Positions 9,446-18,547 of a DNA stretch of 64,000 bases are shown one piece after another. Under the pieces are notes generated by a model. That model did not search any database. It was not told the origin of the DNA and was given only the letters and a program-made list of their open reading frames with translations. A program made the position numbers and the translations under genes. The DNA comes from Aquincolibacterium sp964606385 (GTDB taxonomy: Bacteria; Omnitrophota; Omnitrophia; Omnitrophales; Aquincolibacteriaceae): assembly GCA_964606385.1 (NCBI GenBank), contig CAZSFZ010000004.1, forward strand, positions 67,893 through 131,892, written 5' to 3'. How positions within the stretch are numbered: position 1 is the first letter of the stretch; each line of letters begins with the position of its first letter.

Positions 9446-10131
9446 GCATCGCGCAAGCCATCAAGGATCTTCGGAATTCTATCAAGGAAACGGCGCTGCG
9501 CTCCGGCCGTGGCCCCGAAAGCATCCGGCTTGTCATTGTGACGAAGACCATCGAACCGGAGCGCATTCTAGAGGCTTATCAGACAGGCGAGCGGGATTTC
9601 GGCGAGAACCGTGTCCAGGAGTGGCAGGAAAAGAAAGATGCCCTTCCGCAGGATATCCGCTGGCATTTGATCGGCCATCTGCAGACGAATAAAGTGAAGT
9701 ACGTGATCGATCGGGTCGCGCTCATCCATTCGTTGGACCGGGTTGATCTCGCGGACGCTATTGAAAAGCAGGCGAAGGCCAGGGGGATCAAAGAGATCCC
9801 GTGCCTTGTTCAGGTGAATATGTCGGGAGAAGAAAGCAAGTTCGGTCTTGCTCCGGGAATGGCCGAAGATTTTGTAAGGCAAATGTCCTTGCGGCCTTCG
9901 GTCAAGATCTTGGGGCTCATGAGCATCGGACCCTTAACGGAGGATGAAGCAAGGATCCGGGAGTGCTTTCGTCAAACGAAGGCGCTCATGGAAGATCTGA
10001 AGAGACAATTCCCGCAACATGCCTGGGATATCCTGTCCATGGGCATGTCGTCAGATTATAAGATTGCCATTGAAGAAGGCGCAAATATGCTTAGAATTGG
10101 ATCTTTAATCTTTCCGAGGGATACCAAATAA
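9442..10131 (+). CDS. yggS: PLP homeostasis protein YggS
   Basis: 229-residue YggS/PLPBP family protein, a fold-III TIM barrel that binds pyridoxal phosphate and buffers B6 and amino-acid pools. The PLP lysine sits in VIVTKT near residue 36, followed by FGENRVQEW; the family signature SMGMSSDY lies near the C-terminus, with a phosphate-binding GANMLRIG. Its stop directly abuts the ATG of proC, and yggT follows, the common yggS-proC-yggT order. Confidence 0.93.
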   Translation: MSIAQAIKDLRNSIKETALRSGRGPESIRLVIVTKTIEPERILEAYQTGERDFGENRVQEWQEKKDALPQDIRWHLIGHLQTNKVKYVIDRVALIHSLDRVDLADAIEKQAKARGIKEIPCLVQVNMSGEESKFGLAPGMAEDFVRQMSLRPSVKILGLMSIGPLTEDEARIRECFRQTKALMEDLKRQFPQHAWDILSMGMSSDYKIAIEEGANMLRIGSLIFPRDTK

Positions 10132-10947
10132 ATGAAGACTTTAGGCCATAAAAGGATCGGTGTGATCGGCGTCGGCAATATGGGGGCCTCGATCCTGGAG
10201 GGTGTGCTCAAAAATCGCCTCACAACTCCTTCCCGCGTATGGGTTTATGACAAGATCGAAGGAAAGGCAAGGGCTTTTGCCGCCCGATATCATGTCGGAC
10301 GGGCTTCTTCCGTCCAGGAGCTTCTGAAGAAAGTGGACGTGGTGTTGCTCGCCATGAAACCCCAGGATTTTCTGAATTTTGCTATCGAGTGTCGCTCTTC
10401 GTTCAAGCGGGGACAGACCGTCCTATCCATTCTTGCCGGGATGACGACGGAGAGGATTCAAAAGGCGCTTGGGCGCCATGTCGTGGCTGTGCGGGCCATG
10501 CCGAATTTGGGGGCCCAGGTGGGGCAATCGATGACCGTTGTGTGCGGGAAAGACAAAACGGCGCTTTCTTTCGCTCAAAGACTTTTTGCGGGTTGCGGGG
10601 AAGTCGTGGTCCTTCCCGAGAATAAACTGGATCTTGTGACCGCCGTGAGCGGCAGCGGGCCGGCCTACTTTTTTCATTTGATGGAAATTTTAACGGACTT
10701 CGGCGTGAAACAAGGGCTTTCTCCTAAAGTTGCCCGCGTGCTGGCCGTTCAAACGGGGCTCGGGGCCGCGCTTCTCGCGAAACATTCCGAAACATGCTGC
10801 GGCGAGCTTCGCCAACGAGTCACTTCCAAAAAGGGAACTACGGAAGCGGCCCTCAAGACTTTGAAGCGGGGAAAGTTTTCGGGGCTTTTCCAACGGGCGC
10901 TTAAGGCGGCCATGGCCCGGAGCCGCGCGTTGCGGAAGGGGAACTGA
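10132..10947 (+). CDS. proC: Pyrroline-5-carboxylate reductase
   Basis: Last step of proline synthesis, reducing pyrroline-5-carboxylate with NAD(P)H. An N-terminal Rossmann motif (GVIGVGNMGASIL) opens the protein, followed by MKPQDF, the conserved RAMPNLGAQVGQS and the C-terminal VTAVSGSGPAYFF and TSKKGTTEAAL segments. 271 aa is the normal length. The gene starts immediately after yggS and its TGA overlaps the yggT ATG by one base. Confidence 0.95.
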   Translation: MKTLGHKRIGVIGVGNMGASILEGVLKNRLTTPSRVWVYDKIEGKARAFAARYHVGRASSVQELLKKVDVVLLAMKPQDFLNFAIECRSSFKRGQTVLSILAGMTTERIQKALGRHVVAVRAMPNLGAQVGQSMTVVCGKDKTALSFAQRLFAGCGEVVVLPENKLDLVTAVSGSGPAYFFHLMEILTDFGVKQGLSPKVARVLAVQTGLGAALLAKHSETCCGELRQRVTSKKGTTEAALKTLKRGKFSGLFQRALKAAMARSRALRKGN

Positions 10948-11243
10948 TGTTCGTATTGGGCATTATTTTTCAAGGATTAGCGATGCTGGTGAACGGGATC
11001 TGCACGATCCTTTATTGGCTTCTTTTCGCGAGGATCCTTGTCTCGTGGTTCCCAGTCGATCCTTACTCGGGTCCAATGCAATTCCTGAGGCAGGTCACGG
11101 ATCCGATCCTGGAGCCGCTCCGGCGGCTTCCGCTGCGGATCGGGATGATGGATTTTTCACCCCTGGTCGCTTTTTTCATGATCTACGTGACGAACAAGGT
11201 GCTTGTTACGATCCTTATAAGGCTTGCCTACCAATTCCAATAG
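10947..11243 (+). CDS. yggT: YggT family membrane protein
   Basis: 98 residues with two hydrophobic segments (near 5-30 and 68-92) flanking a YggT-like centre: ARILVSWFPVDP, then FLRQVTDPILEPLRR. Small integral membrane proteins of this family usually follow yggS/proC and are linked loosely to division or osmotic adaptation; no biochemical activity can be read from the sequence. Confidence 0.9.
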   Translation: MFVLGIIFQGLAMLVNGICTILYWLLFARILVSWFPVDPYSGPMQFLRQVTDPILEPLRRLPLRIGMMDFSPLVAFFMIYVTNKVLVTILIRLAYQFQ

Positions 11244-11256
11244 GAGATATTTGATT

Positions 11257-12105
11257 ATGCCGATGAAACGCACTCAAAAACCCCAAGGCCCACTTTTGCA
11301 GAAGATCGATGCCTGTGTTGCGGCCATCCGGGAAAAAACGGATTTTGTCCCGGAGATCGCGCTGGTGCTTGGGACGGGGCTCGGGAATCTCGCGAAGAGG
11401 ATCAAGGCGGAAAAGGTCCTGACGTATGAACAACTGCCGCATTTCCCGAAATCGACCGTGGAATCCCATAAGGGACAGCTCGTGCTTGGTGAACTTTCCG
11501 GGAAAAAGATCGCGGCGATGGAAGGCCGGTTCCATTTTTACGAAGGATATGCCCTTGAGGATGTGACGTTCGGGGTGCGCGTTCTCAAACAACTGGGCGC
11601 CAAGACGCTCATTGTTTCGAACGCGGCAGGCGGACTCAATTTGAATTATAAAAAAGGCTCCATCGTCCTGATCAAGGATCACATCAATTTTATGGGTGTG
11701 AATCCGCTTGTGGGCCCGAATGAGAATAAACTGGGCCCCCGGTTCCCGGACATGTATGAACCTTATTCCCAGCGCTTGATCGATCTTACGGTGAAGGCTT
11801 CCAAGGAAGTTAAAGTGCCTGTGGAACAAGGCGTCTATATCGGGGTGACGGGGCCCTGCCTCGAGACGCGGGCGGAATACCGCATGATGCGTCAGTGGGG
11901 CGCGGACCTCGTCGGGATGTCCACGGTGCCCGAAGTGATCGTGGGCGTGCATATGGGGATGGAGATCCTGGGTTTCAGTATTGTGACCGATACGTGTGAC
12001 CCGGACCATCTGGAGCCCTGCAATATCCAAGAAATTATCAAGACGGCGAACGAGGCCGGCCCGAAGCTGGATAAACTGATCACGGCGGCGATCGCGAAAT
12101 TCTAA
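11257..12105 (+). CDS. punA: Purine nucleoside phosphorylase (trimeric type)
   Basis: Phosphorolysis of purine (deoxy)nucleosides for salvage. Family markers: LGTGLG near residue 41, GKKIAAMEGRFHFYEG, VSNAAGGLN, the nucleoside-site TGPCLETRAE and GADLVGMSTVPE. The frame runs upstream to 11224 inside yggT, but ATG 11257 with TAGGAGAT 8 nt ahead is the natural start (282 aa). A degenerate heptamer repeat begins 6 nt after its stop. Confidence 0.93.
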   Translation: MPMKRTQKPQGPLLQKIDACVAAIREKTDFVPEIALVLGTGLGNLAKRIKAEKVLTYEQLPHFPKSTVESHKGQLVLGELSGKKIAAMEGRFHFYEGYALEDVTFGVRVLKQLGAKTLIVSNAAGGLNLNYKKGSIVLIKDHINFMGVNPLVGPNENKLGPRFPDMYEPYSQRLIDLTVKASKEVKVPVEQGVYIGVTGPCLETRAEYRMMRQWGADLVGMSTVPEVIVGVHMGMEILGFSIVTDTCDPDHLEPCNIQEIIKTANEAGPKLDKLITAAIAKF

Positions 12106-12111
12106 AGCCCA

Positions 12112-12186
12112 GGAAACGGGAAATGGCGAACGGGAAACGGACTACAGCTTGCGTTCAACGTTCCCCGTTATCCGTTTCCCCATTTA
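12112..12186. repeat. Heptamer-word inverted repeat, locus A
   Basis: Left half: four tandem 7-nt words at 12112-12139 of the type GGAAACG (also GGAAATG, GCGAACG). Right half: words at 12152-12179 of the complementary type CGTTTCC (also CGTTCCC, CGTTATC), running on to 12186. The halves face each other around a 12-nt spacer, so RNA or DNA could form a long imperfect hairpin. It fills most of the punA-ileS gap. Locus B uses the same word. Confidence 0.85.
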
Positions 12187-12213
12187 ACATGTAAAGATTC
12201 AAGACCTGAACAT

Positions 12214-15042
12214 ATGGCAGAAGAAAAATCGTATAAAGAAACTTTGAATCTTCCCCAGACAAGCTTTCCCATGAAAGCGAATCTGGCCCAGCGTGAGCCG
12301 GAGATGCTCAAGGCCTGGGAAGCTCAGGACCTGCATGCGGCGATCCGCGCGAAGTCCGCGGGGAAGCCCAAGTACATCCTTCACGACGGGCCTCCTTACG
12401 CGAACGGACACATCCACATTGGTCACGCGCTGAATAAAGTGCTGAAAGACCTCATCGTGAAATACCAGACGATGCGGGGCCATGACGCGCTCTATGTGCC
12501 GGGCTGGGATTGCCACGGGCTTCCGATCGAGCATGCCTGTCTCAAGGAGATGGGAAAGCGCAAGGAAGAAGTAGACCGGGTCGAATTCCGGAAACAGGCC
12601 CGCAAATACGCCGAAAAATTCGTCGGGATCCAACGCGAGGAGTTCAAGCGGCTCGGGATCTTCGGGGAGTGGGATGCGCCGTACCTCACGATGAACTACG
12701 GCTACCAGACCGCGATCGCGGCGTCTTTCCTGAAACTTTACGAAGACGGTTTTATTGAACAGCGTTTGAAGCCCGTTCCGTGGTGCCATGATTGCGATAC
12801 GGCGCTCGCGGAGGCCGAGCTTGAATATGAAGACAAGATCTCCAAGTCGGTTTATGTGAAATTTCCCGTCGAACATACCTCAAGCTCTTTAAAACTTCCG
12901 TCCGGTGCTAAAGTTTATTTGCTGGTATGGACCACGACGCCCTGGACGCTCCCGGCCAACGTCGGTTCGGCCGTGCATCCCGAACTCGAGTACGGATTAT
13001 TTCAGAAGGGCGACGAGTTTTACATCTTTGCCAAAGCGCTCGAGGCGAAGCTTAAAGAGAAGGTCGATCTTGCCGGATTCAATCTTGTGAAGACCCTGGC
13101 AGGTCAGGAACTCAACGGGATGGAGTACCATCATCCCTTCCTCGACCGTAAAGGAAAAGTGATCACGGCGGATTATGTTTCCAGCGAAGACGGCACGGGG
13201 ATCGTGCATATCGCGCCGGGACACGGCGAGGACGACTACAAGCACGGGCATCTCGAGCATGGGCTCGCGATCATTTCGCCGGTGGACCACCGCGGAAGGT
13301 TTACGGAAGAATTCCCGTTCTGCAAAGGCGAGCATGTTTTCAAGGCGAACCCCAGGATCACGGCGCTTTTGGCTGAAAAAGGGCTGCTTCTCAAGGAAGA
13401 GGATTACTCGCACAGCTACCCTCATTGCTGGCGCTGCAAAAAACCGATCCTTTTTCGCGCGACCACGCAATGGTTCATGAAGATCGACCACAAAGATCTC
13501 CGCAAACGCATGAAACACGCGATCGATAAGGATATCCAGTTCATTCCGGATTGGGGAAGGAACCGCATCGGGGCGATGGTGGAAACGCGTCCGGAATGGT
13601 GCCTGTCGCGCCAGCGGTATTGGGGCGTGCCGATCCCGGTGATCCGCTGCAAAAATTGCTCCGGCGTTCATTTTGTGAAAGAGTCCAAGGCGAAGATCCT
13701 CGGGCTTTTCGAAAAAGAGGGGGCCGATGCCTGGTTCGCGCATCCGGCGGAGGCTTTTCTGCCTCCGGGGATCAAGTGCCCGAAATGTCACCGATCCGAA
13801 TTTGAAAAGGAGAGTGATATTATCGATGTCTGGTTCGATTCGGGAGTGAGCCATCAGGCCGTGCTCCGCCGCCATCCGGGCTTGCGCTATCCCGCGGATC
13901 TTTATCTCGAAGGTTCCGACCAGCACCGGGGATGGTTCCAAAGCGCGCTCACGACGGCGATGGCGCTCGAGAACAAGAGCTCGTTTAAAAGCGTCCTGAC
14001 GCACGGGTTCGTGATGGACGGCCAGGGAAAGAAAATGTCCAAGTCCGCCGGGAATGTCGTGACGCCGCAGGATGTGATGAAGGAGTTCGGCGCCGACGTG
14101 CTGCGGCTTTGGGTGACCTCGTGCGATTATCAGTTCGATGTCCGGCTCTCCAACGAGATCCTGAAGCAGCTTGTGGACACGTACCGCAAGATCCGCAACA
14201 CGTTCCGTTATTTTCTTTCGAACCTTTACGATTTTGAACACGTGAAGCATGCTGTCCCTTATGAAAAACTGCATCCGCTCGACCGATGGGCGATGGCTCG
14301 GGCGGATCATCTGGTCGCGTCGGTCACGGGACTTTATGAGCGTTTTGAATTTCATGAGATCTACCGCGAGGTCTACGATTTCTGCGTGGTAGACCTGAGC
14401 GCTTATTATCTGGACGCGCTGAAGGATACGCTTTATACCGCGGCGCCGGTTTCCTGGCTTCGCCGTTCGGCCCAGACGGCGTTTCTCTATATCCTTTCGA
14501 GGCTCGTGAAGATCGTGGCGCCGGTCCTGCCTTTTACGGCGGATGAGGTATGGAAATCGTACAAGCTCGAGGAGGGAGTGACGACGGTGCACGCGAGCGC
14601 GTGGCCGGAAATATCGAAAGACAAGAACGCGAAGGAATTCCGCGATTGGGAACATCTCCGCGAGGTCCGGAATGCCGTCACACCGTTCCTTGAAAAGAAG
14701 CGGGAAGCCAAGGAGATCGGCGCGGGACTGGAGGCGAAGGTGATCCTGACTGCAGAAGATCCGGAATCTGCCGAAATATTACATAGATATGAAAAAGAAC
14801 TCGCTCGCGTTTTTGTCGTGTCCCAGGTCGCTCTGGAGACTCAGACCGTGGAGGGTATGGAGGCCGCAGAAAGTGTTTCCGCGGTGCTCCAGAAAAAGTT
14901 CGGACTGAAGGTCCTTGTGACCCGGGCCGAAGGCGCGAAATGCGCCCGCTGTTGGAATTATTCCTCCTTCCTCGGTCAGGATCCCGAACACGGGACGCTT
15001 TGTCCCAAATGCACCGAAGCGATCCGGGAAAGCCGTTCTTAA
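12214..15042 (+). CDS. ileS: Isoleucyl-tRNA synthetase
   Basis: 942-residue class I synthetase. HIGH motif as HIHIGH near residue 66; KMSKS as KKMSKSAGN near 607; an editing domain with TTTPWTLPANV near 245; and a C-terminal zinc-binding element with CARC and CPKC pairs. The length matches bacterial IleS1-type enzymes. lspA, often next to ileS, is found about 4 kb downstream instead. A histidine kinase follows in the same frame after the stop. Confidence 0.97.
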   Translation: MAEEKSYKETLNLPQTSFPMKANLAQREPEMLKAWEAQDLHAAIRAKSAGKPKYILHDGPPYANGHIHIGHALNKVLKDLIVKYQTMRGHDALYVPGWDCHGLPIEHACLKEMGKRKEEVDRVEFRKQARKYAEKFVGIQREEFKRLGIFGEWDAPYLTMNYGYQTAIAASFLKLYEDGFIEQRLKPVPWCHDCDTALAEAELEYEDKISKSVYVKFPVEHTSSSLKLPSGAKVYLLVWTTTPWTLPANVGSAVHPELEYGLFQKGDEFYIFAKALEAKLKEKVDLAGFNLVKTLAGQELNGMEYHHPFLDRKGKVITADYVSSEDGTGIVHIAPGHGEDDYKHGHLEHGLAIISPVDHRGRFTEEFPFCKGEHVFKANPRITALLAEKGLLLKEEDYSHSYPHCWRCKKPILFRATTQWFMKIDHKDLRKRMKHAIDKDIQFIPDWGRNRIGAMVETRPEWCLSRQRYWGVPIPVIRCKNCSGVHFVKESKAKILGLFEKEGADAWFAHPAEAFLPPGIKCPKCHRSEFEKESDIIDVWFDSGVSHQAVLRRHPGLRYPADLYLEGSDQHRGWFQSALTTAMALENKSSFKSVLTHGFVMDGQGKKMSKSAGNVVTPQDVMKEFGADVLRLWVTSCDYQFDVRLSNEILKQLVDTYRKIRNTFRYFLSNLYDFEHVKHAVPYEKLHPLDRWAMARADHLVASVTGLYERFEFHEIYREVYDFCVVDLSAYYLDALKDTLYTAAPVSWLRRSAQTAFLYILSRLVKIVAPVLPFTADEVWKSYKLEEGVTTVHASAWPEISKDKNAKEFRDWEHLREVRNAVTPFLEKKREAKEIGAGLEAKVILTAEDPESAEILHRYEKELARVFVVSQVALETQTVEGMEAAESVSAVLQKKFGLKVLVTRAEGAKCARCWNYSSFLGQDPEHGTLCPKCTEAIRESRS

Positions 15043-15129
15043 AAAAAGGATCGACCTATTTTTAAAAAACAAGCGTCTTTCCATATAAGAACTCCGAAGA
15101 TCGTCCTGAAGAAAGTCCTGGTCGGGCTT

Positions 15130-16608
15130 GTGCTTTTTTCATTGGGAGCCTTGGCGGTCTACCTGCTGCCTTTTGTGATCCCCGCCTCCCGGGTTTCGGG
15201 CGCCTGGGTGCATCATCCGCTGCTCCCGATCCTTGTGATGACCGTGATCTTCCTGGCGGCGTATAAGCCCACCGAAAGGCTGGTCAAAAAATTCCTCGAG
15301 AAATACTTTTTCCACAAGAAAACATTCGCCCAAATGACCCTGATGGACCTGGCGGGCGACCTGGCCGTGAATCTGGACCTTCAGGAGATCGCGAACCTGG
15401 TAGTGAACACGTTCGGGGAAGTGCTGCAGCTGAAGACCGTGGCGCTTCTTGTTTCGGATCCGCTACAGAATAATTTTGAGGTCAGCTCCGCCTACGGATG
15501 GACGATCTCGGCTTCCAAAAGGGTGAGGCTTGGATCGGAGACGCCTCTCGTTCGGATGATCCATCAGACAGGGCACCATACCCTGGTGCGCGGTCCCGTG
15601 CTGCAAAGCCTGACCTGGCAGGAAGCCAACGCGCTCGCGAAGGACCTTGATTCCTTGCAGGCTGCTTGGGTTACCCCGCTTTTCGTCAAAGGGGAGCTGG
15701 TGGGGCTTCTGGCGTTCGGGTCGCTTGTGCCGGACAGGGTTTTTGACCAGTGGGATTTTCAGTTCTTCCGGGAGTTCGCGGCCGCGATCGCTCCGTGCGT
15801 GCATAACGCGATGGTCGTAAAACGCCTGAGGCAGCTTAATTTCGAGCTTCAGGATACCCAATCGCATTGGGTCCAGAAGACCAAATTGAACGCGATCGAG
15901 AAACTGGCGGCAGGCATCGCTCACGAGATCCATAATCCGCTCGCGATCATTTCCGGAAAGGCGCAGGTCCTGCTCATGCAAAAAGGCCCCAGGCAGTTGG
16001 AGCCGAATGTCCAGGACGCCCTCAATACGATAGTGAAGCAAACGCGGCGGGCGGCCGATATAACTAGAAAGCTTCTGATGTATTCCCAAGGTTCCCGGGG
16101 TCCCCAAGAGTGGATCTCGCTCGAAAAGGTCCTGGATGAGACTTTGGCGCTTTTGGCGTACCAGGCGACGATCGATAAGATCGAGATCGTCAGGAACCTG
16201 GACCCGGAACTGCCGCAGTTCTTCGCGAACATGCAGGAGATCCGGGAGATCTTTCTGAACCTGCTTTTGAACGCCGTCGAGGCGGTGGGCTCGGAAGGGA
16301 AGATCGTCGTGGAACTCAAGTATTACCGGGATGAGGAAGTGATCGAGATCGTGTGTTCGGACACGGGGAGAGGGATCCCGGCCGATCATCTGGATAAGGT
16401 CTTTAACCCGTTTTACACGACGCGTCATGAGGCGGTGGGGCTCGGGCTTTTTGTGACAAAGCAGATCGTGCACCGTTACGGCGGTTCGATCCGGGTCGAG
16501 AGTCAGGTGGGGATCGGCAGCATGTTCGTTTTGCAGCTGCCCTGCACGGCCAAGGATGTTCCGGCCGCGGAAATTGAAAAAACGGGAGCGCAGGTTTCAG
16601 GTAATTAA
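15130..16608 (+). CDS. GAF-domain sensor histidine kinase
   Basis: Membrane-associated two-component kinase. Two hydrophobic segments near residues 2-20 and 31-45; a GAF-like sensor near 70-240; HisKA with phospho-accepting His near 264 (AAGIAHEIHNPLA); HATPase with N-box NLLLNAVEA, G1 DTGRGIP and GLGLFV. A receiver protein and an HD-GYP protein follow, a likely signalling unit. Start uncertain: GTG 15130 is the first canonical codon but lacks a clear Shine-Dalgarno and leaves almost nothing before the first membrane segment. The frame is open back to the ileS stop, and an ATT at 15058 has AAAAGGA about 6 nt ahead. Confidence 0.88.
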   Translation: MLFSLGALAVYLLPFVIPASRVSGAWVHHPLLPILVMTVIFLAAYKPTERLVKKFLEKYFFHKKTFAQMTLMDLAGDLAVNLDLQEIANLVVNTFGEVLQLKTVALLVSDPLQNNFEVSSAYGWTISASKRVRLGSETPLVRMIHQTGHHTLVRGPVLQSLTWQEANALAKDLDSLQAAWVTPLFVKGELVGLLAFGSLVPDRVFDQWDFQFFREFAAAIAPCVHNAMVVKRLRQLNFELQDTQSHWVQKTKLNAIEKLAAGIAHEIHNPLAIISGKAQVLLMQKGPRQLEPNVQDALNTIVKQTRRAADITRKLLMYSQGSRGPQEWISLEKVLDETLALLAYQATIDKIEIVRNLDPELPQFFANMQEIREIFLNLLLNAVEAVGSEGKIVVELKYYRDEEVIEIVCSDTGRGIPADHLDKVFNPFYTTRHEAVGLGLFVTKQIVHRYGGSIRVESQVGIGSMFVLQLPCTAKDVPAAEIEKTGAQVSGN

Positions 16609-16677
16609 CGAGGGTGATAGGGGGGATCCATGTCCTTTATCAATATCGGCCACAAGCACTCAGGGAGGAATCCGGGA

Positions 16678-17052
16678 ATGAATAAATTGTTGATCGTGGA
16701 TGACGAGATCGAGATCTGTGAATTCTTAAAATCCTTTTTCGAGGACCGCGATTTCAAGGTCGCGACCGCCTGTGATGGGAACAAGGCCCTGGAGCAAATG
16801 AACGTTTTTCAGCCCGAAGTCGTCCTTTTGGATATCCAGATGCCGGGGTTGGACGGTCTTCAAACCCTCAAAAGGATCAAGGAAGCTTATCCCAAGGTCA
16901 AAGTCATCATGGTGACCGCCGTCGAGACCCAGGAAAAGATCGAAGAGGCCATGCGGCTCGGAGCTGATAATTACATCACGAAGCCCCTCAGCCTCGAATA
17001 TCTGGAAAAAGACGTCCAGGACAAGATCGATATTTTGGCCAAAGGCTCTTAG
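16678..17052 (+). CDS. Single-domain response regulator
   Basis: CheY-like receiver with no output domain, about 124 aa. The acidic pocket is in LLIVDDEIEI, the phospho-acceptor Asp in VVLLDIQMPG, the conserved Thr in VIMVTAV and Lys in NYITKPLS. An in-frame ATG lies at 16630, but ATG 16678 has AGGGAGGAA about 8 nt ahead and gives the standard receiver N-terminus. It lies between a histidine kinase and an HD-GYP phosphodiesterase, so it probably relays phosphate in that pathway. Confidence 0.9.
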   Translation: MNKLLIVDDEIEICEFLKSFFEDRDFKVATACDGNKALEQMNVFQPEVVLLDIQMPGLDGLQTLKRIKEAYPKVKVIMVTAVETQEKIEEAMRLGADNYITKPLSLEYLEKDVQDKIDILAKGS

Positions 17053-17137
17053 GTCCCGATCCTCGGACCGAATAGGCGTTCTCATCTTTCCAGGATGAGG
17101 ACCCGGAAAGCGACCCCGCCAGCCGGGGATGATCTTA

Positions 17138-18412
17138 ATGCCGACAAAAGCGGATCCTCGCAGTACTCAAAAACTTGATTATCAGGAAGTTCTTCGGGAT
17201 GTGGCCCGCAGCATGGTCCGCCTCAAACGCCCGGACCGGCTCCTCAAGCTGATCACCCGGTTTATTGACCGTCAGTTCGGTCTGGTTCACGCCTCGCTTC
17301 TGATTTTCGACCCCAAAAAGGACCATTACTTTTTTGTCCATTCCAAGGGCGCCAAACGTCTGCCGATGGGCCTCGTGAAATTCGACGCCGACCACCCGTT
17401 GGTCCAGTGGTTCTCCGCGCCGCAGAAAAAACTTCCGGTCCAAAAAGAGTACCTGTTCTTCTCCGATGTTAAGAAGATGCTGACGCGCGCCGAATTCCGC
17501 TTAGCGTCGAATTCCCGGGCCGATCAGCTTGAGGGGATCCGGAAGACCATGAAGAACCTGAAGGTCGAGCTGGTGGTCCCGGGTTACTTCAAGGACGCCC
17601 TGGTCGGGCTCCTGATGCTTGGGCCGCGCGTGAACGGCCGCTGTTTTACGGCTCAGGAAGTCACGTTCTTCCAGACACTCGCGCATGATTGTTCCATGGC
17701 CATCAAGACTGCCGAGTACAACCAGAACCTTGTGGAGCAGAACCATGAACTTGCCAAACGCCTTGAAGAAATTGAGCGGATGCGGAACAAGGAGCAACGG
17801 ACTTATTACGAGATCATGCGGTCTCTCGCCGAAGAAGTCCACGCGAAAGAACCTTACATCTTCGGTCATGTTTCGGAAGTGGAGCGCCTCGGCATGATGA
17901 CGGCCCGAGAGATGGGGATGGACCTTACGGGTAAGACCAAGGACCTGCTTTCGGCGGCCCTCATCCTGCACGATGTCGGTAAGATCGGGATCCCCGACAA
18001 TATCCTCTGCAAGCCCGGGCAGCTTACTCGTGACGAGTGGGAAGTCATGAAAACCCACGTCGAGAAGGGCGCGAGGATCCTTGAGCCGCTTACGGATTTC
18101 AAAAAAGTCCGAGAGATCATTATGGCTCATCATGAGCGTTTTGACGGAAGCGGTTATCCCCGCGGCCTCAAAGGGGACGAGATCTCGATCGAGGCGCGCA
18201 TCATTTGCGTGGTGGACAGTTTTCACGCGATCGTGTCATCCCGCTGCTACCGGGAAGGCCGCTCGATCGACTCAGCGATCCATGAGATCCGGAATTGCGC
18301 CGGGACCCAATTCGATCCCGTTGTGGTGGACGCCTTCCTGCGGGCCCTTAAAAAAGAACTCCAGAAAAAAGGCGAAGTTCCCAAGGCGCTGGCCGAACTC
18401 GCCGTCGACTGA
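17138..18412 (+). CDS. HD-GYP domain phosphodiesterase with N-terminal GAF-like domain
   Basis: Predicted cyclic-di-GMP hydrolase. The N-terminal 200 residues look like a GAF sensor; a short coiled coil follows (NHELAKRLEEIERMRN); then an HD-GYP domain with the metal-binding HD in LILHDVGKIGIPDNIL and the signature HHERFDGSGYP, both intact. ATG 17138 has GGGGATGAT ahead; ATG 17129 is an alternative three codons upstream. The preceding kinase and receiver suggest control by phosphorelay. Two short stems without T-runs lie in the gap before it. Confidence 0.92.
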   Translation: MPTKADPRSTQKLDYQEVLRDVARSMVRLKRPDRLLKLITRFIDRQFGLVHASLLIFDPKKDHYFFVHSKGAKRLPMGLVKFDADHPLVQWFSAPQKKLPVQKEYLFFSDVKKMLTRAEFRLASNSRADQLEGIRKTMKNLKVELVVPGYFKDALVGLLMLGPRVNGRCFTAQEVTFFQTLAHDCSMAIKTAEYNQNLVEQNHELAKRLEEIERMRNKEQRTYYEIMRSLAEEVHAKEPYIFGHVSEVERLGMMTAREMGMDLTGKTKDLLSAALILHDVGKIGIPDNILCKPGQLTRDEWEVMKTHVEKGARILEPLTDFKKVREIIMAHHERFDGSGYPRGLKGDEISIEARIICVVDSFHAIVSSRCYREGRSIDSAIHEIRNCAGTQFDPVVVDAFLRALKKELQKKGEVPKALAELAVD

Positions 18413-18440
18413 TTCTCTTTCATTTTTCTGGACTTATCGC

Positions 18441-18469
18441 TTGCTTCTCCGGAGGCGCATCAGTATAAT
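18441..18469 (+). promoter_or_regulatory. Candidate promoter for the dksA-like gene
   Basis: TTGCTT at 18441-18446 and TATAAT at 18464-18469 with a 17-nt spacer. The leader to the start codon would be about 70 nt. Confidence 0.6.
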
Positions 18470-18547
18470 GCCGCCCTCGATTGAGTGAAAGCAGGCCTGC
18501 CCCAGAGGCGGTTGCCTTAATTTCCAAGGAAAGTGGGTTAAAATTTT

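Noticed and set aside
12112..12186. CRISPR-like array
   Set aside because: Units are 7 nt, contiguous and degenerate, arranged as two inverted halves; there are no spacers and no cas genes in the window.
12997..14655. 552-residue minus-strand frame opposite ileS
   Set aside because: Fully inside ileS with Arg/His-rich antisense composition; no independent support.
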